Source of the DNA: Gordonia alkaliphila
Lineage (GTDB): Bacteria > Actinomycetota > Actinomycetes > Mycobacteriales > Mycobacteriaceae
Assembly: GCF_023017165.1 (NCBI RefSeq)
Contig: NZ_JALKBW010000002.1
Coordinates: forward strand, 149,429 to 213,428
Direction: 5' to 3'
DNA: 64,000 nt
The position numbers were made by a program, and so were the translations under genes. Below are positions 58,188-64,000 of this stretch, in pieces. The notes under the pieces were generated by a model. The model was not told the origin of the DNA. It saw nothing but the letters and a program-made list of their open reading frames with translations, and did not search any database. The stretch's first letter is position 1. Every line of letters starts with the position of its first letter.

Positions 58188-58591
58188 CCACTGTGGAGTC
58201 TTCGGACTCGAGTTTCAATCGGCCAGCGATCTGTCTGGGTGTCCGCGATGCGCGCAGGTCGGATCGTACTCGTTCGGCGAGTACCGAGTCGGTGTCGATC
58301 GTTCTGGTCTGTGGGCGGGCTCGTCGTGCCTTCGCTTGCTTGTCGGCGTGTATGACGCGATAGGTGCCGGCTTTGGTGGCGTTGCGTTTGATCTCTCGCG
58401 ACACGATCGACTTGTCCCGGCCGATCTGCTCGGCGATCGCGGTGACCGTCATCCCCGCCCGTCTGCCGACGGCGATCTCCGTTCGATCCGCCACCGTCAG
58501 CATCATCCGTCCAAGCCCCACCCGGGTCTCCCGTCGTGCTACCTGCAACCCCTGGTGGCCTGCAGTGTTGCTACGACGCTATGACACCGCC
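58188..58591 (-). mobile_element. truncated IS30, copy 3 (404 bp)
   Basis: The right end (tnp 5' end) of IS30 with terminus ...TGACACCGCC, followed by GAT. The first 119 transposase codons remain. The break is inside the gene at the same CCACTGTGG sequence used in the complete copies. Confidence 0.9.
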
Positions 58592-58645
58592 GATAGCTGC
58601 ACGGGCGGGGTAAGGTTCGAATAGAAGAAGAAGTATGGGGTTCAC

Positions 58646-58828
58646 ATGACCATCGGTAATTCTGGAATGACGACTTCCCAGATTGCAGCTGCGCTGAATA
58701 AGAACGCGCTGACGGAGGTGTCGGTGCTCGACGATTCGGCGGGGGAGATTCAGATCACCTGCCGGCCGCAGGGATCCAGCCGTACCTTCGTGCTCAGGGC
58801 AGTCATCAACACCGCAGATGAGATCTGA
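58646..58828 (+). CDS. 60-residue protein
   Basis: ATG 58646 after GAAGAAGAAG. Helix (TSQIAAALNKNALTEV) and strands (SVLDDSAGEIQITCRP, TFVLRAVINTAD). The upstream TAAGGT near 58610 may be the -10. It immediately follows the rejoined end of the gene cut by the composite. Not recognised. Confidence 0.62.
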   Translation: MTIGNSGMTTSQIAAALNKNALTEVSVLDDSAGEIQITCRPQGSSRTFVLRAVINTADEI

Positions 58829-58889
58829 TTTGCTCATCCTGCTTGAATCGACGTAAACGCCGGTTTCCGTCGTGGCGGTGACACACTAG

Positions 58890-59969
58890 CTAGTCGGGGA
58901 CCCAGCAAGGAATGTATTCCATTCCTGCGTCTGCCCATGCGGCAGTTCGGTGGCCTCCACCCCACATTCCTAGCGAGCTACCGTCCGAGGTGGGGACGAG
59001 TAGCAGCGGGGGGAGCTGGTCGGCGTTTTTGGTGAGGGACTCAACGTATTGCTGGTCGTCCGTGGTGAAGTTCGTCGCTGACTCATGGCCGGGGGGGAGT
59101 GTTCCACTCGGGTTCGCCGATATCGTGGCCGGCGGAATTGTGGAGGTATCGGGCGGCGCTGTAGCAATGTGCGCCGTGGGTGCCTTCGTGGCAGTCGCCG
59201 GTGTCTCCGATGATTTCCGGCTCTTCGTATTTCAGAGTGCGTTGACCCTTTCGGCGAGCTGACCGGAGTGCAGTAGGGACCGCAAGATGTAGTGGTCGAG
59301 GTTGCGGAAGCCTTGGGCGATGCCTCGGAGGTGTTCGAGGCGTCCGTTGATGGCTTCGACGGGTCCGTTGGAGACGCCGGTGTCGAAGTAGGCGAGGATG
59401 TCGGCGCGCCTGTTCTATAGGCTTCGTCCGAGTTGAGCGAGCTCGGTCAGGCCGGCGGCGGGCGTGTCGGTCAGGACCCGTACGACCCGATCGCGTGGTT
59501 GACCTGCAATATTGCAGTCCGGGCAGCGTCGATCGGGGTCGAGGACCTCGCAGAAAATGTGGGTCCGGTCATCGGCGCCGACGGCCGCACCGGTGATCGT
59601 CACGCCCAACTCGACGGTTCGGCAGATCGTGTCGGCAACATCGGAAGTAAGCTCAGCCATGGGTCCTGTGGTGTGCGTCGAGGGTGTGTAGGAACTTCCA
59701 TGATCACACCCAGGGCCCGCCTACATCTTGTGGTCGCCCGCGCTCGTCCCGAACCTCACCTACGCACTCTTAGATCCGAAGAGCCTGATTTCCTCCAGAG
59801 GGAGTAGCCGGAGGCTGAAGTAGGTGTTGCCCCAGCCAGCGTCATCCGGGTGGTCACAGTCGGAGGGAGCATCGACGATGCCGACTAGTCGTTGGGTGTC
59901 TTCGCGGGGGACATCTTTTCCGAGCACATGCTGGTTGTGGGGGGCGGGGACGGCTCGGTGGGTGGGCAT
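58890..59969 (-). pseudogene. ParB/Srx-like small gene interrupted by ISL3 and a homopolymer shift
   Basis: N-terminal half: AVPAPHNQHVLGKDVPREDT, WGNTYFSLRLLPLEEI. With the IS (and one TGATTTCC) removed it continues IGDTGDCHEGTHGAHCYSAA and SAGHDIGEPEWNTPP. Then a run of seven Gs (59091-59097) shifts the frame. With six Gs the reading continues through LLLVPTSDGSSLGMWGGGHR, TAAWADAGMEYIPCWV to the stop at 58890. The GGGHRTAAWADAG block is like the ParB/sulfiredoxin-type GHHR-AAA-- motif. Confidence 0.75.
59219..59785 (-). mobile_element. ISL3 deletion derivative, copy C (567 bp)
   Basis: Both ends are intact (GGCTCTTCGTATTTCAGAGT and GGCTCTTCGGATCTAAGAGT reversed) and 8-bp direct repeats TGATTTCC flank it exactly (59211-59218, 59786-59793). 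The centre of the transposase gene has been deleted between two copies of GGCCGGCGG. Only codons 1-70 and the tail remain. Confidence 0.92.
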
Positions 59970-60238
59970 ACTGCGGGCTTATCCTTGTCAAAGTTATGAG
60001 GGTCGGGATAGTTCTCACAGTACCGAGAATTGCCGACATCTTCGGGTCGGCCCGGGCGCGCGGGCAGAAGCGTAGATTCAGGCGGGAGGGCGAGGGCGCC
60101 TCACACTGGGCCGATCGAGGGCCGCGGGGCGTCCTTTTGGTACCTGTCGCCGCGCGGCACGCGAGGCCTGTGGCAGGCGGCGCCGACGGGAGTTCCGGCT
60201 CCATTGCCCCAGTGCCTGCATGGACGGCGCCCCAACGC
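59970..60238. other. intergenic region, no clear gene
   Basis: Holds a reverse-strand leader of the interrupted gene (AAGGATAAG near 59981 may be its ribosome site) and a weak + frame from ATG 59996 that I do not trust. Confidence 0.4.
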
Positions 60239-60260
60239 TGTCCGGGGCGTTCGCTACGGT
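60239..60260 (+). promoter_or_regulatory. PafBC/RecA-NDp-like promoter
   Basis: TGTCCGGG, 8-base spacer, TACGGT, 37 bases before ATG 60298. Confidence 0.72.
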
Positions 60261-60297
60261 CGATCCAACATATTGATCAAGCGAGAGGATCCTGGGA

Positions 60298-60639
60298 ATG
60301 GCGCCGACGCTCACGTATGAGAACGATCTTGCGGAGGCCGCGTGGCTCACCAGCCAGGACGTCTCCAACTCCGATTACACAGAAGGCCTGAGTGCCTCCC
60401 GCGGCGGGCAGCCGGGCGACGCCGGGTGGGAGGGGTATGTGACGGTGAACCTGAATATGCTCAGCGATCGCGGGCACGCGGAGCTGGCGGCGGATCTTCG
60501 CGCTGACTTCGGGATCAGTATCTTCGCTGCCTGGATCACCACCAACGGGAAGTCTGTCGCGCTCAAAAGCTGGGGACACGACGAAGGCCTGCGCTCTGGA
60601 ACGGACATGCTCTGGCAGGCGTGGCAAGAGCAGAACTAG
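60298..60639 (+). CDS. hypothetical acidic protein
   Basis: A 113-residue protein, ATG 60298 with GAGAGGAT upstream. Helix DLAEAAWLTSQDVSN, strands GYVTVNLNML, helix HAELAADLRADFG, then ISIFAAWITTNGKSVALKSW. Not recognised. The region 60640-60758 after it has a small GTGCTC/GAGCAC hairpin. Confidence 0.72.
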   Translation: MAPTLTYENDLAEAAWLTSQDVSNSDYTEGLSASRGGQPGDAGWEGYVTVNLNMLSDRGHAELAADLRADFGISIFAAWITTNGKSVALKSWGHDEGLRSGTDMLWQAWQEQN

Positions 60640-60758
60640 GCCACACTGCGCTCACACGAGAAGACGCAAAAACGCCCGACAGTGCTCTGAGGAGCACAGG
60701 CTAGTCCCTGACGTCCACTCTCCAGTTCGGGAGACGGCGTCGGAGTACGAAAGAGGGC

Positions 60759-60780
60759 TGTCCGGAGTGCTCGATATCCT
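60759..60780 (+). promoter_or_regulatory. PafBC/RecA-NDp-like promoter
   Basis: TGTCCGGA, 8-base spacer, TATCCT, 31 bases before ATG 60812. Confidence 0.72.
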
Positions 60781-60811
60781 GCCGTCACCGCAATCACGAA
60801 GGAGACCAAGA

Positions 60812-61057
60812 ATGAGCAGCGAACCGATCTACATTGGTGCAGGAATTCCCGATGAGGAGGGGACAGACGAGTCCGGCCCCTTCGTCAAGACTTATGTGTC
60901 GCCTTCGCACGTCGCGCACTGCGGCTCCTGCGGCCGCCAGGCTGACGTCATCGTCCGCCGAGACCCCGATACCGACGACGAAGCATGGTTCGGATTCTGC
61001 TGCGATCGGCAAGGTGATGACCTGCCGGACGACCAACGCTTCCCCTACGGCCGATAG
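60812..61057 (+). CDS. 81-residue zinc-ribbon protein
   Basis: ATG 60812 after AAGGAGACC. CGSCGRQADVIVRRDPDTDD and FGFCCDR provide two Cys pairs 30 residues apart, a classic zinc-ribbon arrangement. The rest is acidic. A second small gene follows at 61104. Partner unknown. Confidence 0.75.
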   Translation: MSSEPIYIGAGIPDEEGTDESGPFVKTYVSPSHVAHCGSCGRQADVIVRRDPDTDDEAWFGFCCDRQGDDLPDDQRFPYGR

Positions 61058-61103
61058 CGCGGCTGTATCACCGCGCCCACAGACAACCTGGAAGGAAGAA
61101 GAA

Positions 61104-61421
61104 GTGAGCAAGGAATTCACCTACAGCATTGGTGCTTTCGAAGAGGGTCAGGAAGTACAGAAGTTCCTGTCGAATGGTACGTACCCTGACATCGATCGAG
61201 CCAAACGGCAGGCTGGCGTCGACATCATGGCCTCACAACGCGGATGGGAACTATTCCTACCGTGGCGGAAAATGAAGACATCCGGCACCATCGGATGGTG
61301 GTACAACGATCCGATCAATATCCCGAAAACCCTGACCATGGTAATTATCGCACACCCTGCGTCAGCGACCGAAGAAGAGATCAATGCTGTGATCGACGAA
61401 TTCCTCGCCGAGAGGCGGTGA
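61104..61421 (+). CDS. hypothetical protein
   Basis: A 105-residue protein, GTG 61104 after AAGGAAGAAGA. FTYSIGAFEEGQEVQKFLSN, helix RAKRQAGVDIMASQRGWELF, aromatic LPWRKM...GWWYNDP and strand TLTMVIIAHPASATEEE. A mixed alpha/beta domain. Cotranscribed with 60812. Not recognised. Confidence 0.72.
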   Translation: MSKEFTYSIGAFEEGQEVQKFLSNGTYPDIDRAKRQAGVDIMASQRGWELFLPWRKMKTSGTIGWWYNDPINIPKTLTMVIIAHPASATEEEINAVIDEFLAERR

Positions 61422-61517
61422 AATGCGGGGGCCTTCCGCGTGAGCTGCCCCCCCGGGTGGCGGTCACCGCAAGGCGGCTCTGCCCCGGTTGAATCGTCAC
61501 GGCGTCCCCAGCAAGTC

Positions 61518-61561
61518 GCCCTGCTTGGAGGAGGGGTGCGGTTCGACTCCGCGCCAGGGCA
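61518..61561 (+). other. tRNA-like T-arm and acceptor end
   Basis: 61537-61553 reads TGCGG, TTCGACT, CCGCG, a perfect 5-bp T-stem with a canonical T-loop. It is followed by CCAGGGC and the discriminator A. GCCCTG (61518-61523) can pair with CAGGGC across the T-arm, and GCCCCGG about 72 bases upstream pairs with CCAGGGC except for one mismatch. No convincing D or anticodon arm was found. It could be a degraded tRNA, or the 3' tRNA end left by an integration event. Confidence 0.35.
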
Positions 61562-61597
61562 CGAGTCCGAACCGGATTCAGGAGCACAAGGAAAGGA

Positions 61598-61753
61598 ATG
61601 ACCGTGGAGGAAAAGATGGTCGAACTAGCTACCGCCAAGCACAATGTCGCATGGCTGCTGGAACATGAGTCCGGGCTGGTGGACATGAAGGGCATCGTCT
61701 ACTGGGCGGGCCGCGTGGAGGCCCTGCGCGCCGAGATTCGCAGCCTGCTGTAA
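61598..61753 (+). CDS. 51-residue helical protein
   Basis: ATG 61598 after AAGGAAAGG. Helices EKMVELATAKHNVAWLLEHE and MKGIVYWAGRVEALRAEIRS. The compact amphipathic pattern with W and Y suggests a small two-helix protein. Not recognised. Confidence 0.6.
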   Translation: MTVEEKMVELATAKHNVAWLLEHESGLVDMKGIVYWAGRVEALRAEIRSLL

Positions 61754-61822
61754 CGGGCCAGAAGGTGGCCTCTGAAGTGAAGAAGGTTGCACGGGAATGA
61801 ATCGCGAATGGAGTGAAGTCTA

Positions 61823-61984
61823 GTGGAGGCGACGGAGGCTCAGGTGGAGGAGCTGGCGCGGGTGGTTGCGGATCAGGCCGCGGCCATTGCAGACGGAACT
61901 GTCGTCGGCCCGCGGTACGCAGCGGTGCTGCGGCTACGCGGGAACGTGGACACTTTGGCGGCGTGGGTTGATGACGATCGATAG
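61823..61984 (+). CDS. 53-residue helical protein
   Basis: GTG 61823 with GGAGTGAAG upstream. Helices EAQVEELARVVADQAAAIAD and RYAAVLRLRGNVDTLAAWVD. Its plan (two helices, 50 residues) is close to the 61598 protein. Overlaps by a few bases the end of a possible reverse-strand gene. Confidence 0.52.
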   Translation: MEATEAQVEELARVVADQAAAIADGTVVGPRYAAVLRLRGNVDTLAAWVDDDR

Positions 61985-62155
61985 TACGGGGGTGAGAATG
62001 CACGTTTCCCGCATGCCAGAAGTTTTACTCCAGATCAGCCGGCGGGTGTGTCCGTCGGGGTGGGTGAAGAACGTGGTCTCGAAGTACTCGCGCGTGGGGC
62101 GCGGTGTGAAGTAGTCGGGATCGATTGCCAGGAGTGCCGGCAGTGTGAGCGCCAA
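61934..62155 (-). CDS. possible reverse-strand protein
   Basis: TTG 62155 opens 73 codons: TLPALLAIDPDYFTPRPTRE, YFETTFFTHPDGHTRRLIWS, KTSGMRETCILTPVLSIVIN. The aromatic, non-repetitive sequence is more protein-like than any forward frame between 61985 and 62245. The start is weak and its end overlaps the 61823 gene. Unknown. Confidence 0.42.
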   Translation of the reverse strand: MALTLPALLAIDPDYFTPRPTREYFETTFFTHPDGHTRRLIWSKTSGMRETCILTPVLSIVINPRRQSVHVPA

Positions 62156-62245
62156 CGCTGGACATATCCTCGCCCAGTGCTGACCAGATGACTGGCGTCA
62201 AGAGGGCCTGGCGGTGGGCTCCATGAAGAAGAACGGTAGAACTGC

Positions 62246-62734
62246 ATGATCAACATCAACCAATACTGGGACAAACCCCTCGCCGATCTTTTCGGACTGG
62301 ATCGACTCCAGCTTGACGACGTCGGAATGGACGATCCCCGCGCATACATTGTGACCGCAGACACTGACCGTGACTATCACGAGATCATATTCTGCGAGAG
62401 CCTTGCGTTTGCCAACGAGTGCAAGCACATCGCTGAGAAGGACCTCGTGGACGGGTGGCTCACGGCCTCTGCGCTCGATCGAGCCAAGGCCGCGATCAAG
62501 GCGATCCTTGCGGCGGAGACATCGATTTCGGCGGAGGTCCTCGATACGATCGAAATCGAAGACGGTGGAGTTGGCGACGAGCCGGGATTCGAAGTGTCGC
62601 TCTCTCTGCCGGTGAACTCGTCGCTCACCTTCGGGCTGGCGCACGATGTGGTCATTTGGCCGTTCTGGGCGACGATGATTAATATCTGCGATCCGGGCAC
62701 ATTCAACAGTCCATACCTGTGGAACCGCATTTGA
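62246..62734 (+). CDS. hypothetical acidic protein
   Basis: A 162-residue protein, ATG 62246 (GAAGAAGAACGG upstream at moderate distance). It contains NQYWDKPLADLFGLDRLQLD, a helix-rich middle (DRAKAAIKAILAAETSISAE), an acidic strand part (DTIEIEDGGVGDEPGFEVSL) and a hydrophobic end (DVVIWPFWATMINICD). The largest forward gene in this part. Not recognised. Confidence 0.72.
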   Translation: MININQYWDKPLADLFGLDRLQLDDVGMDDPRAYIVTADTDRDYHEIIFCESLAFANECKHIAEKDLVDGWLTASALDRAKAAIKAILAAETSISAEVLDTIEIEDGGVGDEPGFEVSLSLPVNSSLTFGLAHDVVIWPFWATMINICDPGTFNSPYLWNRI

Positions 62735-63082
62735 CCGGTGTTCGTCTGGTGAGCCTCGACTGTCGCAGTGCCGGCCGGGTGGGTCGCTCTAGATAGCAGC
62801 GACGGTAACGGGCTCGATTCGATCTGCGGTCTGGCGCACTCGGGGTTCCGTGCGGACATCCTGCCCGCTGGGGGGCCTCCGGTACGCGGGCGTCGTGCCG
62901 ACGGACTTCGTGCCAGGTTGCGGAGTTCTAGGGTCTGGTTCGTGTTACGAGAGCGGCGGTGCCGCGATTCGAAGAGTCGTTCGGCGGGAAGTCCGAGGGC
63001 CTTGTTTGCCACGTATCCGGCCGCGCGCGTCTAGTCCACATATTGAATAAGGTAGGTAGCACGAACCATGGAGGATGATCTG
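62735..63082. other. 348-base gap
   Basis: No convincing gene. A reverse-strand stretch near 62990 reads YVANKALGLPAERLFE, in the style of the end of an XRE-type HTH regulator, and may be a remnant. No TGTC promoter is visible upstream of 63083. Confidence 0.4.
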
Positions 63083-63424
63083 ATGAGCGATTCCATCGCC
63101 AATGGCGAATGCGCTGTCGAGGCTGGCCGTCAAGAGTGGCTCGCCGCCGACCGTAGTAGTCGGACGCTGACTGTCGGTGACTTAGTGGCTGAACTAGGTG
63201 CTCTCGACCCTGCTATGCCGGTTGTGTTCGAGGGGATCGACGAGCCCGTTGGTGACTACGGGGTCCGATCGGTTTCCGTAGTCGAGGGACTGGCCCGAGT
63301 CGACACATTCGCAGGAGACCCGCAGGGGGTCGATGTTTTCAAGTCCGCGCAGCATGTCTCTAGCGGGGAGCGCCCCCGCGCCGACGTGTTCCCCGCGGTG
63401 GTAGTTCTGTGCAGTGAGAGCTGA
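63083..63424 (+). CDS. TVGDLVAELGxLDPxxPV small protein
   Basis: A 113-residue protein. ATG 63083 is preferred to 63068 because GGAGG lies before it. TLTVGDLVAELGALDPAMPV, VVFEGIDEP and YGVRSVSVVEG follow the pattern of a family of actinobacterial small proteins (TVGDLRAAL--LPDD-PV...) of unknown function, related to entries such as DUF6225. The overlapping GTG of the next gene lies in its 3' end. Confidence 0.7.
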   Translation: MSDSIANGECAVEAGRQEWLAADRSSRTLTVGDLVAELGALDPAMPVVFEGIDEPVGDYGVRSVSVVEGLARVDTFAGDPQGVDVFKSAQHVSSGERPRADVFPAVVVLCSES

Positions 63425-63758
63425 TGCGATCTACCCCTGTTGGGGTGAGAGCGCTCCATCGTTCACGGTGGAGGCGAATCACTATCATGTGTGCCGACGT
63501 TGTGGGGCGGCGGTAGGGACGACGAACTCGGATTGCAGCGGAGGCACGGAGGGGTCCGGCGCACTGGCGGCACGTGGGCAGAGGTCGGGCGTAGGCGTAC
63601 TGTCGTCGGCTGCGGTGAAGGTTTGCGGGTGGTGTTTTCCGCGGAAAACGGATGTAGCTCCGGGGGCGGTAGCTGCCTGGCGATTGGGTGGTGTGGGGCA
63701 GTTTATCGGCGCCCGGACGGGCCTTCTGCGAGTTCTTAATGCGCCGTTTATGGGGTAG
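63414..63758 (+). CDS. possible Cys-rich protein
   Basis: GTG 63414 overlaps the previous stop and opens 114 codons: AIYPCWGESAPSF, NHYHVCRRCGAAVG, KVCGWCFPRKTD. Two CxxC pairs about 60 residues apart resemble a zinc-ribbon. The middle (GSGALAARGQRSGVGV) is low-complexity. The end of the frame carries little signal. Translation coupled to 63083. Confidence 0.48.
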   Translation: MRADAIYPCWGESAPSFTVEANHYHVCRRCGAAVGTTNSDCSGGTEGSGALAARGQRSGVGVLSSAAVKVCGWCFPRKTDVAPGAVAAWRLGGVGQFIGARTGLLRVLNAPFMG

Positions 63759-63768
63759 CATTAGAGGC

Positions 63769-64000
63769 ATGAAGAGCTCCCATTCGGTGCGTGTGTTTAC
63801 CGCATTTATTGGGGATTGTTCAGGGCTTATTCCCGGCGCTTGCGCCGGGTTGTTTTGGGTTATTGGAGCCGCTTGCGGCGCCTATAACAGGGGCGCGGTA
63901 GGGCTGGTTCGTGAACCCGGAACGGGGTGTTTTCGGGTTCAGAATCGCCCGCAGGGCGATGTTCAGCGGGCTGCTCAACCCCACCACCACGGAGGCGCTT
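63769..64000 (+). other. open frame through palindromes to the window edge
   Basis: ATG 63769 follows TAGCAT by 7 bases and opens an uninterrupted frame to the last base. The content is dictated by palindromes and is rich in G, C and A codons, so I do not call it a gene. It could also be the start of one (leaderless). Confidence 0.3.
63832..63960. repeat. cluster of four hairpins
   Basis: CCCGGCGC-TT-GCGCCGGG (63832-63849), GCCGC-TT-GCGGC (63868-63879), GAACCCG...CGGGTTC (63913-63940) and ATCGCCC-GCA-GGGCGAT (63944-63960). Two share the core CGCTTGCG. The fourth has a C(GCA)G triloop of the type known in actinobacterial telomeres and parvoviral ends. Confidence 0.8.

Larger units (their letters stand above)
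47892..58594. mobile_element. IS30-flanked composite element with GAT target duplications
   Basis: It spans the complete IS30 (47895-49009) to the truncated, same-orientation IS30 (58188-58591), whose outer terminus is intact. GAT lies at 47892-47894 and at 58592-58594, the 3-bp duplication length of IS30 copy 1. The cargo is a restriction module (methylase, PD-(D/E)xK protein, HNH), a relic restriction gene with IS256, and several hypothetical genes. Confidence 0.7.

Noticed and set aside
56865..58355. 496-codon + strand frame
   Set aside because: Its first two thirds lie antisense to the zinc-ribbon gene. Only the last part (from 57768) looks like protein.
59996..60391. 131-codon + frame
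   Set aside because: Composition is Arg/Gly-rich, no ribosome site, and it overlaps the promoter and start of the gene at 60298.
1..64000. CRISPR array
   Set aside because: No short direct repeats with regular spacing and no cas genes anywhere in the window.

Overview
The window is GC-rich actinobacterial DNA, most likely from a mycolic-acid-containing genus (the Rhodococcus/Gordonia/Dietzia group). The reasons are a secreted cutinase, frequent GTG starts, leaderless promoters and TAnnnT -10 boxes preceded by a RecA-NDp/PafBC-type -26 element. No ribosomal or core metabolic genes are visible. The dense insertion sequences, restriction systems and tiny orphan genes point to a plasmid or a large accessory island. 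The genus is an inference.

Layout. 0-4 kb: the end of an ABC-F ATPase gene overlapping an MFS exporter (probable antibiotic-resistance pair), then an ISL3 transposase with a recognisable right end only. 4-9.8 kb: small genes, some frameshifted, a membrane-anchored protein and an Mrr-like nuclease with two membrane helices. 9.8-15 kb: a three-gene restriction-modification operon (methylase half, GIY-YIG/helicase/methylase part, NPPY methylase part) behind a perfect RecA-NDp promoter. 15.3-26 kb: two inverted ISL3 copies enclosing an IS30 copy inserted in a palindrome, a non-coding block with a 124-nt hairpin, a type III restriction system (mod-res) and a lipoprotein. 26-47.6 kb: a cysteine-rich metallothionein-like ORF, a cutinase and about fifty small, mostly acidic proteins of 39-167 residues, including a cold-shock protein, many Cys-pair proteins and tandem paralogues. 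47.9-58.6 kb: a 10.7-kb IS30-flanked composite element with GAT target duplications. It carries a third restriction module (methylase, PD-(D/E)xK protein, HNH endonuclease, a relic restriction gene broken by IS256). 58.6-64 kb: more small genes, an ISL3 deletion derivative inside a ParB/Srx-like gene, a tRNA-like T-arm, and a cluster of palindromes at the right edge.

The strongest unifying signal is a promoter motif, TGTCsGGG-N8-TAnnnT, with invariant spacing. I found about 20 good copies, 19 of them in front of small or accessory genes and one, an exact consensus match, in front of the first restriction operon. Its geometry equals the published RecA-NDp (PafBC-dependent, LexA-independent DNA-damage) promoter of mycobacteria, tTGTCRGTG-N8-TAnnnT. 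I therefore propose that this is a dispersed, DNA-damage-responsive regulon of small accessory genes and restriction systems. The functions of most of the small proteins are unknown.
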